From Glycomyces lechevalierae (GTDB taxonomy: Bacteria; Actinomycetota; Actinomycetes; Mycobacteriales; Micromonosporaceae): 64,000 nucleotides of DNA. Location of the stretch: positions 1 through 64,000 of the forward strand of contig NZ_JAPZVQ010000021.1 of assembly GCF_027622945.1 (NCBI RefSeq), written 5' to 3'. A program made the position numbers and the translations under genes. This document shows, one piece after another, positions 34,329-42,443 of the stretch. The notes beneath the pieces were generated by a model that did not search any database, was not told the origin of the DNA, and was given only the letters and a program-made list of their open reading frames with translations. Position 1 is the stretch's first letter. Each line of letters starts with the position of its first letter.

Positions 34329-34360
34329 TTGAATCTGACATTGGTGTCAGGTTCTACGGT
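34329..34360 (+). promoter_or_regulatory. MerR-type promoter with 20-bp spacer and dyad
   Basis: -35 TTGAAT (34329-34334) and -10 TACGGT (34355-34360) are 20 bp apart, longer than the usual 17. The spacer holds the perfect dyad CTGACA / TGTCAG (4-bp centre, 34335-34350). This over-long spacer with a centred dyad is the signature of MerR-activated promoters. The -10 is 6 nt from the ATG at 34367, giving a leaderless mRNA. Confidence 0.75.
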
Positions 34361-34366
34361 ACCGGC

Positions 34367-35539
34367 ATGACGTACGAAACCGCATCCTCCGCAACCGCTC
34401 CTTCCGAGACCGCCCCCGAATCCGCGGTCCAGCGCCTCTTCGAGCCCGCCCGCATCGGCGCGCTCGACCTGCCGAACCGGCTGGTCATGCCGCCGATGAG
34501 CCGCAACCGCGCGGCCGCCGGCGGCGTCCCCACGCCGCTCATGGCCGAGTACTACGCGCAGCGCGCCTCCGCCGGCCTCATCGTCGCCGAAGCCAGCTCC
34601 CCCAGCCAGGTCGGCTACACCTACCCCGACATCCCCGGCATCTTCACTGAGTCTCAAGTGGACGGTTGGCGGCAGGTCACCGACGCCGTGCACGCCGCCG
34701 GCGGCCGCGTCTTCCTCCAGATCGAGCACGGCGGCCGCATCGGCCACCCCGACACCAGCGGCCTGATCCCCTTGGCGCCCTCCCCGATCGCGCTGCCCGG
34801 GTACATCCACACTCCGAAGGGCCACGGCGAACCCGTCGTCCCCCGCACCATGACCACCGAGGACATCCGCGACACCGTCGCCGACTTCGCCGCCGCCGCC
34901 CGCAACGCGATCCGCGCCGGCGCCGACGGCGTCGAAGTCCACGCCGCCAACGGCTACCTGCTCAACCAGTTCCTCGCCACCAGCACCAACCACCGCACCG
35001 ACGAGTACGGCGGCTCGATCGAAGGCCGCATCAAGTTCGTGGTCGAGGTCGTCGCGGCCGTCACGGCCGCGATCGGCGCCGAACGCACCGGCCTGCGCCT
35101 CTCGCCCGGCAACCCCCACAACGGGATCGAGATGGACGACGCCGACGAGCTGTTCCCCGCCCTGCTCGACGCCCTCGCCCCGCTCGGCCTCGCGTACCTC
35201 CACCTCGCGTACGCCAGCCCCACACCGCTGTTCGCGGAGCTGCGCCGACGCTGGCAGGGCGTGCTCATCGCCAACCCCTCGAATCCCGAGGCGCCCGAAG
35301 CGGATCCGATCCCCGCGGACGGGGGGCTGGCCGCGGCGGCGCGGATCCTGGAGGCGGGCGCGGACCTCGTCGCGATCGGCCGCCCGTTCATCGCCAACCC
35401 GGACCTGCCCGAGCGGCTGCGGGGCCGCGCGCCCCTCAATCCACTCCGTACCGACCTGCCGCTGTACGGCGGCGGCGCGGCAGCCTACACGGACTACCCT
35501 GTGATGAACGCCTCCGACACGCACCCGGTTTCGGCTTGA
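34367..35539 (+). CDS. Old yellow enzyme family alkene reductase
   Basis: 390 residues, FMN-binding TIM barrel. The substrate-anion-binding His and Asn and the proton-donor Tyr are in VEVHAANGYLLNQFL; STNHRTDEYGGSIEGR, LSPGN and AIGRPFIANPDLPERL are the other OYE signatures. It reduces activated C=C bonds of enones or nitro compounds with NADPH, commonly as electrophile detoxification. Expression appears to be MerR-controlled. The N-terminal 20 residues are Ala/Ser/Thr-rich and not conserved. Confidence 0.93.
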   Translation: MTYETASSATAPSETAPESAVQRLFEPARIGALDLPNRLVMPPMSRNRAAAGGVPTPLMAEYYAQRASAGLIVAEASSPSQVGYTYPDIPGIFTESQVDGWRQVTDAVHAAGGRVFLQIEHGGRIGHPDTSGLIPLAPSPIALPGYIHTPKGHGEPVVPRTMTTEDIRDTVADFAAAARNAIRAGADGVEVHAANGYLLNQFLATSTNHRTDEYGGSIEGRIKFVVEVVAAVTAAIGAERTGLRLSPGNPHNGIEMDDADELFPALLDALAPLGLAYLHLAYASPTPLFAELRRRWQGVLIANPSNPEAPEADPIPADGGLAAAARILEAGADLVAIGRPFIANPDLPERLRGRAPLNPLRTDLPLYGGGAAAYTDYPVMNASDTHPVSA

Positions 35540-35731
35540 GCCGCAGGCGATGCCGGTCACGGCCACGGTCACAGGGGCGTCTCGGTGGAACGTGACCGGT
35601 ATCGCGGAGTATCGGTGCAGCTCAATCAGGCTGCGTCCCAAACCACACCATATATACCGACCTGATAACAAATTCGGTCCAGTTCGGGTGTGGCGGCATC
35701 AAAATTCACTTTCGCAGGCGAACATCCATCT

Positions 35732-36826
35732 ATGCCTTCTGAATCGAACCGGTCGACGACCGCGCGCAGGAGCGCGGGGATCACGGACCGAGGTGTGACT
35801 GTCCGTGACGATGCGTTCGTCGGACAGATCATCACGCCGCTGCGCCGCTACATCCCCGTGGGCTGGTTCGACTGGGAACCGTACGGGAAGCGCCCCAAGA
35901 GCTGGTGGCCCGACCTCTTCATGTTCCTGGGCTTCCTCGCGCTCGCGTTCTTCGTGAGCTACCCGTCGTGGCTCGTGCACCTCGACCTCGAGGTGCGCCT
36001 GTGGGCCGTGGACGCCAACGACCTCGAATGGCTGACCGCGGTCGCCAGGGGCGGGGCCGAGTTCGGCCAGGCGCGCACGGTGGCCACGGTGACGCTGCTC
36101 ATCGCGATCTGGTGCGCGCTGCGGTCCCGGTCGATCCGGCCGCTGCTGATGTACGTCATCTCGTTCATCACCCTGGCGAGCATCCTCGGCCTCAAGCACC
36201 TGCTGGGCCGGCCGCTCTCGCAGCACCCGTTCAAACTGCTGGAGGTCTCGCCCGAGGGGCCGATGCTCTTCACCTACCACGCGGAGGGCGGCGGCGCCAT
36301 CGTCGACGCGACGGCGTTCCCCTCCGGGCACGCCGTGAACTCGATCCTGCTGTTCGGCCTCATCGTGATGCTCATCGGCCACGTCATCCCCGCGTGGGCG
36401 CGCTGGGCGCTGCTCATCGCCCCGCCGGTCATCGTCTTCACCTCGCAGGTGTACCTCGGCCAGCACTGGCTCTCGGACGAGCCGGCCGGGTTCCTGCTGG
36501 GCCTCATCATCATCCGCAGCGCCAAGCGCGTGCCGTGGCACACGATCCCGCTCGGCCCGCTCAAGGTCTTCGACCCGGCGACGCGCCGCACCATCCTGAT
36601 CTCGGTGCTGCTCATCCTCGGCGTCATGCTCACGCCGACCCTGCACCTGATCCCGGCGCTGATCTCCGCCGCGGTCCTGCCGACCCTCGGCCTGATCTGG
36701 CTGTGGCTCAGCACGAAGGCGAAGCAGCACCGGGAGGCGCTCGAAGCGGCCGAGGCGGAAGGGCCGGGTCCCGAAGGGGACCCGGAGATCCCTAGCCAGC
36801 CGTCAGATAGTCACCCGAAAGCTTGA
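35732..36826 (+). CDS. PAP2-family membrane phosphatase
   Basis: 364 residues with about eight membrane helices. The PAP2 motifs are visible: KHLLGRP (motif 1, shortened), PSGHA with the catalytic His, and SQVYLGQHWLSDEPAG as motif 3, with Gln where most members have Arg. The C terminus is acidic and Pro-rich. It probably dephosphorylates phosphatidate, undecaprenyl diphosphate or a similar lipid. The upstream gap has AT-rich promoter-like sequence (35645-35680). ATG at 35732 is chosen; GTG 35690 and GTG 35795 are possible. Its 3' end overlaps purM by 35 bp on the opposite strand. Confidence 0.82.
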   Translation: MPSESNRSTTARRSAGITDRGVTVRDDAFVGQIITPLRRYIPVGWFDWEPYGKRPKSWWPDLFMFLGFLALAFFVSYPSWLVHLDLEVRLWAVDANDLEWLTAVARGGAEFGQARTVATVTLLIAIWCALRSRSIRPLLMYVISFITLASILGLKHLLGRPLSQHPFKLLEVSPEGPMLFTYHAEGGGAIVDATAFPSGHAVNSILLFGLIVMLIGHVIPAWARWALLIAPPVIVFTSQVYLGQHWLSDEPAGFLLGLIIIRSAKRVPWHTIPLGPLKVFDPATRRTILISVLLILGVMLTPTLHLIPALISAAVLPTLGLIWLWLSTKAKQHREALEAAEAEGPGPEGDPEIPSQPSDSHPKA

Positions 36827-37871
36827 CGCCGGCGTCGCCCTCGGCCACCTCGCCGATGGTCCAGGCCTCGACGTGGCGGGCGGTGAGCACCGCCAGCGAG
36901 CGGTCCACCTGGTCGGGGGCGACGATGGCGACCATGCCGATGCCCATGTTGAAGGTCCGCTCCATCTCCTCGGCGCCGATGCCGCCGATGCGCTGGACGA
37001 CGTCGAACACGGGGTTCGGGGCCCAGGTGCCGCGGTCGACCTCGATCTGGAGGCCCTCGGGGACGGACCGCACGAGGTTCCCGGCGATGCCGCCGCCGGT
37101 GATGTGCGCGAAGGCGTGCACGTCGCACTCCTTGGCGAGCTCGAGGCAGTCCTTGGCGTAGATGTGGGTCGGGGTCAGCAGCTCCTCGCCGAGGGTCCGC
37201 TGGTTGCCGAACTCGGGCACCACGGTGCCCAGGTCCATCTTGCCGACGCCGAACAGGGCCTCGCGCACGAGCGAGAAGCCGTTGGAGTGGACGCCGGAGG
37301 CGCGCATGGCGATCGCGACGTCGCCGGGCTTGACGCGCTCGGGGCCGAGCAGCTGGTCGGCCTCGACGACGCCCACGCCGGTGGCGGAGATGTCGTAGTC
37401 GTCGGGCTTCATGACGCCCGGGTGCTCGGCGATCTCGCCGCCGATGAGCGCGCAGCCGGCGTACCGGCAGCCGTCCGCGATGCCCGCGCCGATGTCGGCG
37501 ATCTTCTCCGGCACGACCTGGCCGGTGGCGATGTAGTCAAGGAGGAACAGCGGCTCGGCGCCGCACACGACGAGGTCGTCGACGACCATCGCGACGAGGT
37601 CGATGCCGACCGTGTCGTGGATGTCCATCTTCTGGGCGATGACGAGCTTGGTGCCCACGCCGTCGGTCGAGGAGGCCAGCAGCGGCTTCTTGTACTTCTC
37701 GGTGTCGAGCGCGAACAGCCCCGCGAACCCGCCGATGCCGCCGACCACCTCGGGCCGGACGGTCTTCTTGATCAAGGGCTTGAGGGCGTCGACCGCCCGG
37801 TCGCCGGCGTCGATGTCGACGCCCGCGGACTGGTAGGAGATGGTCCTCGGAGTGGTGGTGCCGCTGCTCAC
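36792..37871 (-). CDS. purM: Phosphoribosylformylglycinamidine cyclo-ligase (AIR synthetase)
   Basis: 359 residues. Fifth step of purine synthesis: FGAM plus ATP to AIR. Signatures: TISYQSAGVDIDAGDRAV at the N terminus, GGIGGFAGLF, LLASSTDGVGTKL and the HITGGGIAGNLVR loop. GTG at 37871 overlaps the purF TGA (GTGA), so purF and purM are translationally coupled. The 3' end overlaps the convergent PAP2 gene by 35 bp. Confidence 0.96.
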   Translation of the reverse strand: MSSGTTTPRTISYQSAGVDIDAGDRAVDALKPLIKKTVRPEVVGGIGGFAGLFALDTEKYKKPLLASSTDGVGTKLVIAQKMDIHDTVGIDLVAMVVDDLVVCGAEPLFLLDYIATGQVVPEKIADIGAGIADGCRYAGCALIGGEIAEHPGVMKPDDYDISATGVGVVEADQLLGPERVKPGDVAIAMRASGVHSNGFSLVREALFGVGKMDLGTVVPEFGNQRTLGEELLTPTHIYAKDCLELAKECDVHAFAHITGGGIAGNLVRSVPEGLQIEVDRGTWAPNPVFDVVQRIGGIGAEEMERTFNMGIGMVAIVAPDQVDRSLAVLTARHVEAWTIGEVAEGDAGVKLSGDYLTAG

Positions 37872-39385
37872 GCTGTGGTCCCTTCCCGCACTTGCGTGCT
37901 CGCTTCGGTCGATCGCTGGGTGCCGGGCTTCGCTGCCTGCGGCGCTTCCATGAGGTGCTTGCCGATGAGGTCGGAAGCGGGCAGTTCGATGGGGTACTGG
38001 CCGTCGAAGCAGGCCATGCAGAGCCGGGACGCGGGCTGCTCGGTGGCGCGGACCAGGCCGTCCATCGAGACGTAGCCGAGCGAGTCGGCGCCGATCTGGG
38101 CGCGGATGCCGTCGGTGTCGAGCGATCCGGCGATGAGCTCGGCGCGGGTGGCGAAGTCGATGCCGTAGAAGCACGGCCACTTGACCGGCGGCGCGGAGAT
38201 GCGGATGTGGACCTCGACCGCGCCGGCCTCGCGGAGCATCCGGACGAGGGCGCGCTGGGTGTTGCCGCGCACGATCGTGTCGTCGACGATGACCAGGCGC
38301 TTGCCCTTGATCTGGTCCACAAGCGGGTTGAGCTTCAGGCGGATGCCCAACTGCCGCAAGGACTGCGAGGGCTGGATGAAGGTGCGGCCCACGTACTGGT
38401 TCTTGGTGAAGCCCTGGCCGTAGGGGATCCCGGACTCCTCCGCGAACCCGATCGCGGCCGGGATGCCGGACTCGGGGACGCCGATCACGAGGTCCGCCTC
38501 GGCCGGGTACTCGCGGGCGAGGGTGCGGCCGACCTCGACGCGGGTGGCGTAGACGTTGCGCCCGGCCAGCTTCGTGTCGGGGCGGGCGAGGTAGACGTAC
38601 TCGAAGAGGCAGCCCTTGGGCTCGGGGTTCGCGAACCGGGTGGAGCGCAGGCCGTGCTCGTCGATGGTGAGCAGCTCGCCGGGCTCGACCTCGCGCACGA
38701 AGTGTGCGCCGATCGTGTCGAGCGCGGCGGTCTCGGAGGCGACGGCCCAGCCGGAGGCGAGGCGGCCGAGGACGAGCGGGTGCACGCCCTGCGGGTCGCG
38801 GGCGGCGTACAGCGTGTTCTCGTCCATGAAGACCAGGCAGAACGCGCCGCGGAGCTGCGGGAGCACGCGCTCGGCGGCCGCGGCGACGGACTCGTCCGGG
38901 TGCGCGGCCAGCAGGGCGGTGATCAGGTGGGTGTCGGAGGTGGTGGTGCCCATGTCGATGCCCAGCCGGTCGACCTCTTTGAGGAGGTCGGCGGTGTTCA
39001 CCAGGTTGCCGTTGTGCGCCAAGGCGATCGCGGTGCCCGTGGAGGTGGACCGGATGGTCGGCTGGGAGTTCTCCCAGGTGGGGGCGCCGGTGGTGGAGTA
39101 GCGGGCGTGGCCGATGGCCAGGTGCCCCTGCAGGGGGGCGAGCGTGGACTCGTCGAAGACCTGGGCGACGAGCCCGAGGTCCTTGTAGACGACGGTGCGC
39201 GCGCCGTCGGAGACGGCGATGCCCGCGGCCTCCTGGCCGCGGTGCTGGAGCGCGTAGAGCCCGAAGTACGTGAGTTTCGAGACCTCTTCCCCGGGGGCCC
39301 AGATGCCGACGACGCCGCAGGCGTCGCGGGGGCCGGGATTGTCGGGATCGAGTTCCGTGGTGAGTCGACCGTCACCTCGGGCCAC
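37868..39385 (-). CDS. purF: Amidophosphoribosyltransferase
   Basis: 505 residues. First committed step of purine synthesis: PRPP plus glutamine to phosphoribosylamine. The N-terminal glutaminase begins after a 22-residue propeptide at Cys23 (ACGVVGIW), which must be exposed by cleavage; the C-terminal PRTase domain has VIVDDTIVRGNT. Cys residues compatible with the Bacillus-type Fe-S cluster are present (CLFEYVYLARP, CMACFDG). GTG at 39385. A 16-bp palindrome lies about 85 bp upstream. Confidence 0.96.
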   Translation of the reverse strand: MARGDGRLTTELDPDNPGPRDACGVVGIWAPGEEVSKLTYFGLYALQHRGQEAAGIAVSDGARTVVYKDLGLVAQVFDESTLAPLQGHLAIGHARYSTTGAPTWENSQPTIRSTSTGTAIALAHNGNLVNTADLLKEVDRLGIDMGTTTSDTHLITALLAAHPDESVAAAAERVLPQLRGAFCLVFMDENTLYAARDPQGVHPLVLGRLASGWAVASETAALDTIGAHFVREVEPGELLTIDEHGLRSTRFANPEPKGCLFEYVYLARPDTKLAGRNVYATRVEVGRTLAREYPAEADLVIGVPESGIPAAIGFAEESGIPYGQGFTKNQYVGRTFIQPSQSLRQLGIRLKLNPLVDQIKGKRLVIVDDTIVRGNTQRALVRMLREAGAVEVHIRISAPPVKWPCFYGIDFATRAELIAGSLDTDGIRAQIGADSLGYVSMDGLVRATEQPASRLCMACFDGQYPIELPASDLIGKHLMEAPQAAKPGTQRSTEASTQVREGTTA

Positions 39386-39468
39386 TGCAACTCCTCAGTT
39401 TGCTGGGCTGATTCGATGGCTCACGAGTTGCGCCAGTGCATGCACCGAGATGCCTGCAACTTCGCCAT

Positions 39469-39484
39469 CTGGCGGAACCGCCAG
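39469..39484 (-). promoter_or_regulatory. Perfect palindrome upstream of purF
   Basis: CTGGCGGAACCGCCAG (7-bp arms, AA centre). The overlapping CGCCATCTGGCGG (39463-39475) is also partly palindromic and recurs at 31958-31970. It is positioned as an operator for the purF-purM operon, but no known purine regulator site is recognised. Confidence 0.4.
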
Positions 39485-39655
39485 TCACAGTCTATCGGAC
39501 CTGCGGGAAGTCGCCACCGTCCAACAACGGGCGATGTGGGCCGGACCCCTCGTTGAAGAGGTGAAACTCGCCGCATACCGGCTGAGGGAGGCCTGTTTCA
39601 CCCGGCCGTGAACGTGGTCACCAAAGGCGCCGGCGGCCCCCTCCGGAACGCGGAA

Positions 39656-39684
39656 CGCCGTGCCGGGCGGGGCCCGGCACGGCG
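39656..39684. terminator. Hairpin terminator
   Basis: A 13-bp perfect stem (CGCCGTGCCGGGC with GCCCGGCACGGCG, loop GGG) about 22 nt past the stop of the minus-strand membrane-protein gene; CTTTCG follows on the plus strand. Confidence 0.75.
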
Positions 39685-39706
39685 CTTTCGTCTGTCGGAC
39701 TGGCGG

Positions 39707-41755
39707 TTACCAGGATCGGGGACGGTCGTCCCACTCGCCCCAGTTGCGGCGGTCGGTCCGCTTCGAGTCCGGGTCTTCGCCCTCGCGGTTCGGCTCGCTG
39801 CCGTACGGCGCGGGCGGCTGCTGCGGCTGGTCGCCGTACTGCGGCATCGCGCGGGTGGCCCCGAAGTCGCCGGTGGGCGGCGGGGGCTGCTCCTGCGGCG
39901 CGTACGGGTCGCGGCGCATCGACTGGCTCGAGTACGGGTCGCCGCTGTTCGGCGGCGCGCTCCGGGGGGCGCTCGGCGGGGCGCTCGGCGAGCCGTGTGC
40001 GCCGTAGCCCTGCTGGCCGCCCTGCGGCGCACTGTAGTTCTGCGAGCCGGGGCCGTACTGGGGCGCGCTGGGCGAACCCTGCGGGCCGTAGCTCTGGTCG
40101 CGCGGGGCGCTCGGCGCGCTGTAGCCCTGCTCCTGGGCCGCGTTGCCCGGGTGCGGGTCGAACATCGACCCGGTCGCGGGCGGCGGCGTCGGGGCCGGGT
40201 GCGGGCGCGTGGAACCCAAGTCGCCGTAGGGACTCGGCGAGCCCGCCGGGGACGGCCCCGGGTGCGGCCGGGTCGCGGCGGGGTCGGCATAGGGGTTCAC
40301 AGGCGCTGCGGGGTTCGGCGGGGCCGAAGGGCTCGGGTGCGGGCGCGTGGCGTCGCCGTACGGGCTCGGCGGCGCGGCCGGCGGCGGCGAGCCGAGGTTT
40401 GCCTGCGGCATGATCTGCGTGGCGTCGGAGGCGCCGGGCCCGCCGGGCTGCTTGACGACCGGGAGGATCGTGGTGCCGTCGGGGCCGACCTGGCCGCCGG
40501 GCATCCCGGGCGCGGCGCCGAAGCCGCCCTGCGGCATGACCTGCGTCGAGTCCGACCCGCCGTAGGCGGGCCCGAACTGGGTCGGCGCGGCCGGGGCCCC
40601 GCCGACGAGGCCGCCGGGGTGGATCATCGTCGGCGCGTCGGCTTCGGGGCCGGGGGCGGCCTGGTAGACGCCGGGCGTCCCGACCTGGGCCGCGGTCGGC
40701 GTGTGGTCGGGCGGGGTGTCGGAGGCGAAGGTCTCGCCGTCGTCGTCCTTGTCGTCCTTGCCGCCGCGCAGCAGGAAGAAGATGCCGACGATGCCGCCGA
40801 TGACCAGGAGCGCGCCGATGATGATGAGGAAGATGAGCGTGCCGGACATGCCGCCGCCGCTCTCCTTCGCGGCCGGGCTCGACTCGGCCTCGCTCGTGGC
40901 CGCGTCGGAGGTCGCCGCGTCGGTCGACGGCTCGGCGGCCTGGACCTTCGCGAGCGTGACGTTCAGCGTGTACGTCTGGCTGCCTTCGTTGACGGTGAGC
41001 TCTTCGTCCTTGTCCTCGAAGCCCTCGGCCGTGATGTGCAGCGTCATGTCGCCGGGGGCGATCGGCTTCGAGGCGTCGCCGGTGAACTCGTACTTGCCGC
41101 TGTCGTCGGTGGTGGCCTCGTGCTCGCCGCCCTCGCCGTCGGTCAGCTCGAGCTTGGCGCCCGGCACGGGTTCGGCGTTCGAGGTGACCTCGCCGCTGAT
41201 CGTGGAGACCGTGGAGACGGTGGCGGTGCCGACGACGCTGAGGCCGCTGGACTGGCTCTGGCCCTCGAAGTCGACCGTGAAGCTCCCGTCCGCGGTCTCG
41301 CCGCTCGGCAGCTCGGACTCGGTGACGGTGGAGACGCTGAAGGAGATGGTCCGCTGCCCGCCGGGCTCGACCTGCGCGCACTTGACCTTGTCCGCGTCCT
41401 CGCGGGTGCAGAGGCCGGCGCCGCCGTCGTTGTCGATCGCGGAGATGTAGTCGTTGAGCCCGTCGACCTTCGCCTTGATCGAGATGTCCTTGGGCTGCAC
41501 GGGGTTGTTGTTCATGACCGTGAACGAGATGACCGAGGCCTGCCCGCCCACGCTCACCGGGTTCGGGTTGAATCCCCCGTTGAACCAGCCGCCGACGTCC
41601 TGCGCGGCGGCCGCCTGCGGGAACGCGAGGAGACCGAGGAGCACACCGCCCGCCGCGGCGAGGCCGGCCAGGCGAGTGCGCAGGCCACCCCGTCTTCCGC
41701 GCCGGGACCGCGGGACGTTAGTCTGGGTCCCGCTCGGTTCGGCCGCTCCGGTCAT
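39707..41755 (-). CDS. Secreted/membrane-anchored protein with Thr-motif-rich cytosolic tail
   Basis: 682 residues. Signal peptide at about 25-52 (RTRLAGLAAAGGVLLGLLAFPQAAAAQ). The extracellular part has two beta-sandwich segments, the second a carboxypeptidase-regulatory-like or SdrD-like fold (about 185-270: ISGEVTSNAEPVPGAKLELTDGEGGEHEATTDDSGKYEF). A single membrane helix follows at about 303-328 and a 350-residue Pro/Gly/Gln-rich cytosolic tail ends the protein. The tail repeats a motif of the form D/G-A-T-Q/R-x-M/H-P at least eight times (DSTQVMPQ, DATQIMPQ, DATRPHP, GSTRPHP, GATRAMPQ and others). GGAGGGG precedes the ATG. Function unknown; probably an envelope sensor or scaffold. Confidence 0.8.
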   Translation of the reverse strand: MTGAAEPSGTQTNVPRSRRGRRGGLRTRLAGLAAAGGVLLGLLAFPQAAAAQDVGGWFNGGFNPNPVSVGGQASVISFTVMNNNPVQPKDISIKAKVDGLNDYISAIDNDGGAGLCTREDADKVKCAQVEPGGQRTISFSVSTVTESELPSGETADGSFTVDFEGQSQSSGLSVVGTATVSTVSTISGEVTSNAEPVPGAKLELTDGEGGEHEATTDDSGKYEFTGDASKPIAPGDMTLHITAEGFEDKDEELTVNEGSQTYTLNVTLAKVQAAEPSTDAATSDAATSEAESSPAAKESGGGMSGTLIFLIIIGALLVIGGIVGIFFLLRGGKDDKDDDGETFASDTPPDHTPTAAQVGTPGVYQAAPGPEADAPTMIHPGGLVGGAPAAPTQFGPAYGGSDSTQVMPQGGFGAAPGMPGGQVGPDGTTILPVVKQPGGPGASDATQIMPQANLGSPPPAAPPSPYGDATRPHPSPSAPPNPAAPVNPYADPAATRPHPGPSPAGSPSPYGDLGSTRPHPAPTPPPATGSMFDPHPGNAAQEQGYSAPSAPRDQSYGPQGSPSAPQYGPGSQNYSAPQGGQQGYGAHGSPSAPPSAPRSAPPNSGDPYSSQSMRRDPYAPQEQPPPPTGDFGATRAMPQYGDQPQQPPAPYGSEPNREGEDPDSKRTDRRNWGEWDDRPRSW

Positions 41756-41999
41756 CTACATCCCCTCCTGGGCATGTGCCATCCAGCGCCACTCGCGGCG
41801 ATCTGCCACGGGCGGGCACGACGAACCCACGGAAGCGGGTCGTCGTCGCCACTATGCCTGGTCTCATTTCGGTCACGGGACCGGGGTGCAGGCACTGCGG
41901 CGTTCATGCGGCGCCCGGTCGCCCGAGCGCGTTCGCTTGAGCACGCCCGTTCGGCGACGTGCCGTAACGGGCAGTCTAACGTGGTTCGGAGGTCTCCTC

Positions 42000-42359
42000 G
42001 TGGACGCTGTGGTCGATGCCATGGCCGCGATCGACAACGGTGAAGCGCCCGATCGGGAGACGCTGAAAGGCGCCGTCCGGGAGCTGCTGCAGGCGCTCGC
42101 GGCGAAAGCCCCAGGTCATACCGTGGAAGTGCGCGTCCCGCCGTACGGCGCGGTGCAGTGCGTCGAGGGCCCGCGGCACCGGCGCGGCACGCCGCCGAAC
42201 GTCGTCGAATGTCAACCGCTCGTGTTCGTGCTCCTCGCGACCGGCCGCAAGGGCTGGCGGGAGGCGCTCGCCGCCGGCGAGGTCTCGGCCTCGGGTCAGC
42301 GCGCCGACCTGAGCGACCTGCTGCCGCTCGCGGCGGCCACGGGGGAACCGCTCGGCTGA
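42000..42359 (+). CDS. Sterol-carrier-family (SCP-like) small protein
   Basis: 119 residues. A small alpha/beta domain with AVRELLQALAAKAPGHTVEVRVPPYGAVQCVEGPRHRRGTPPNVVECQP, the signature of the actinobacterial SCP_3-type family that commonly sits in the purine cluster. Its role is unknown; lipid binding is assumed from the fold only. GTG at 42000 has GGAGG 7 nt upstream and a TAACGT -10 at 41977-41982. It is convergent with purL. Confidence 0.85.
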   Translation: MDAVVDAMAAIDNGEAPDRETLKGAVRELLQALAAKAPGHTVEVRVPPYGAVQCVEGPRHRRGTPPNVVECQPLVFVLLATGRKGWREALAAGEVSASGQRADLSDLLPLAAATGEPLG

Positions 42360-42396
42360 GCCATTGCGTGAGGCCTTCTCCTTATTACTTATGCGC

Positions 42397-42428
42397 GACC
42401 GCCCCGGGGCCGAAGCCCCGGGGCGGTC
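42397..42428. terminator. Terminator between SCP-like gene and purL
   Basis: A 14-bp perfect stem (GACCGCCCCGGGGC with GCCCCGGGGCGGTC) closed by a CGAA tetraloop; serves both converging transcripts. Confidence 0.85.
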
Positions 42429-42443
42429 CACGTTCTTCCGGCG

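Larger units (their letters stand above)
39386..39706. other. purF upstream region and intergenic gap
   Basis: No gene supported. The segment nearest purF (39420-39490) is rich in short palindromes (TGCATGCA, and the 16-bp palindrome at 39469-39484); the far end has the terminator hairpin at 39656-39684. Confidence 0.5.

Noticed and set aside
40000-42043. Long plus-strand frames across the membrane-protein gene
   Set aside because: Arg/Gly-rich antisense shadows; the minus-strand gene has a signal peptide, membrane helix and ribosome site.
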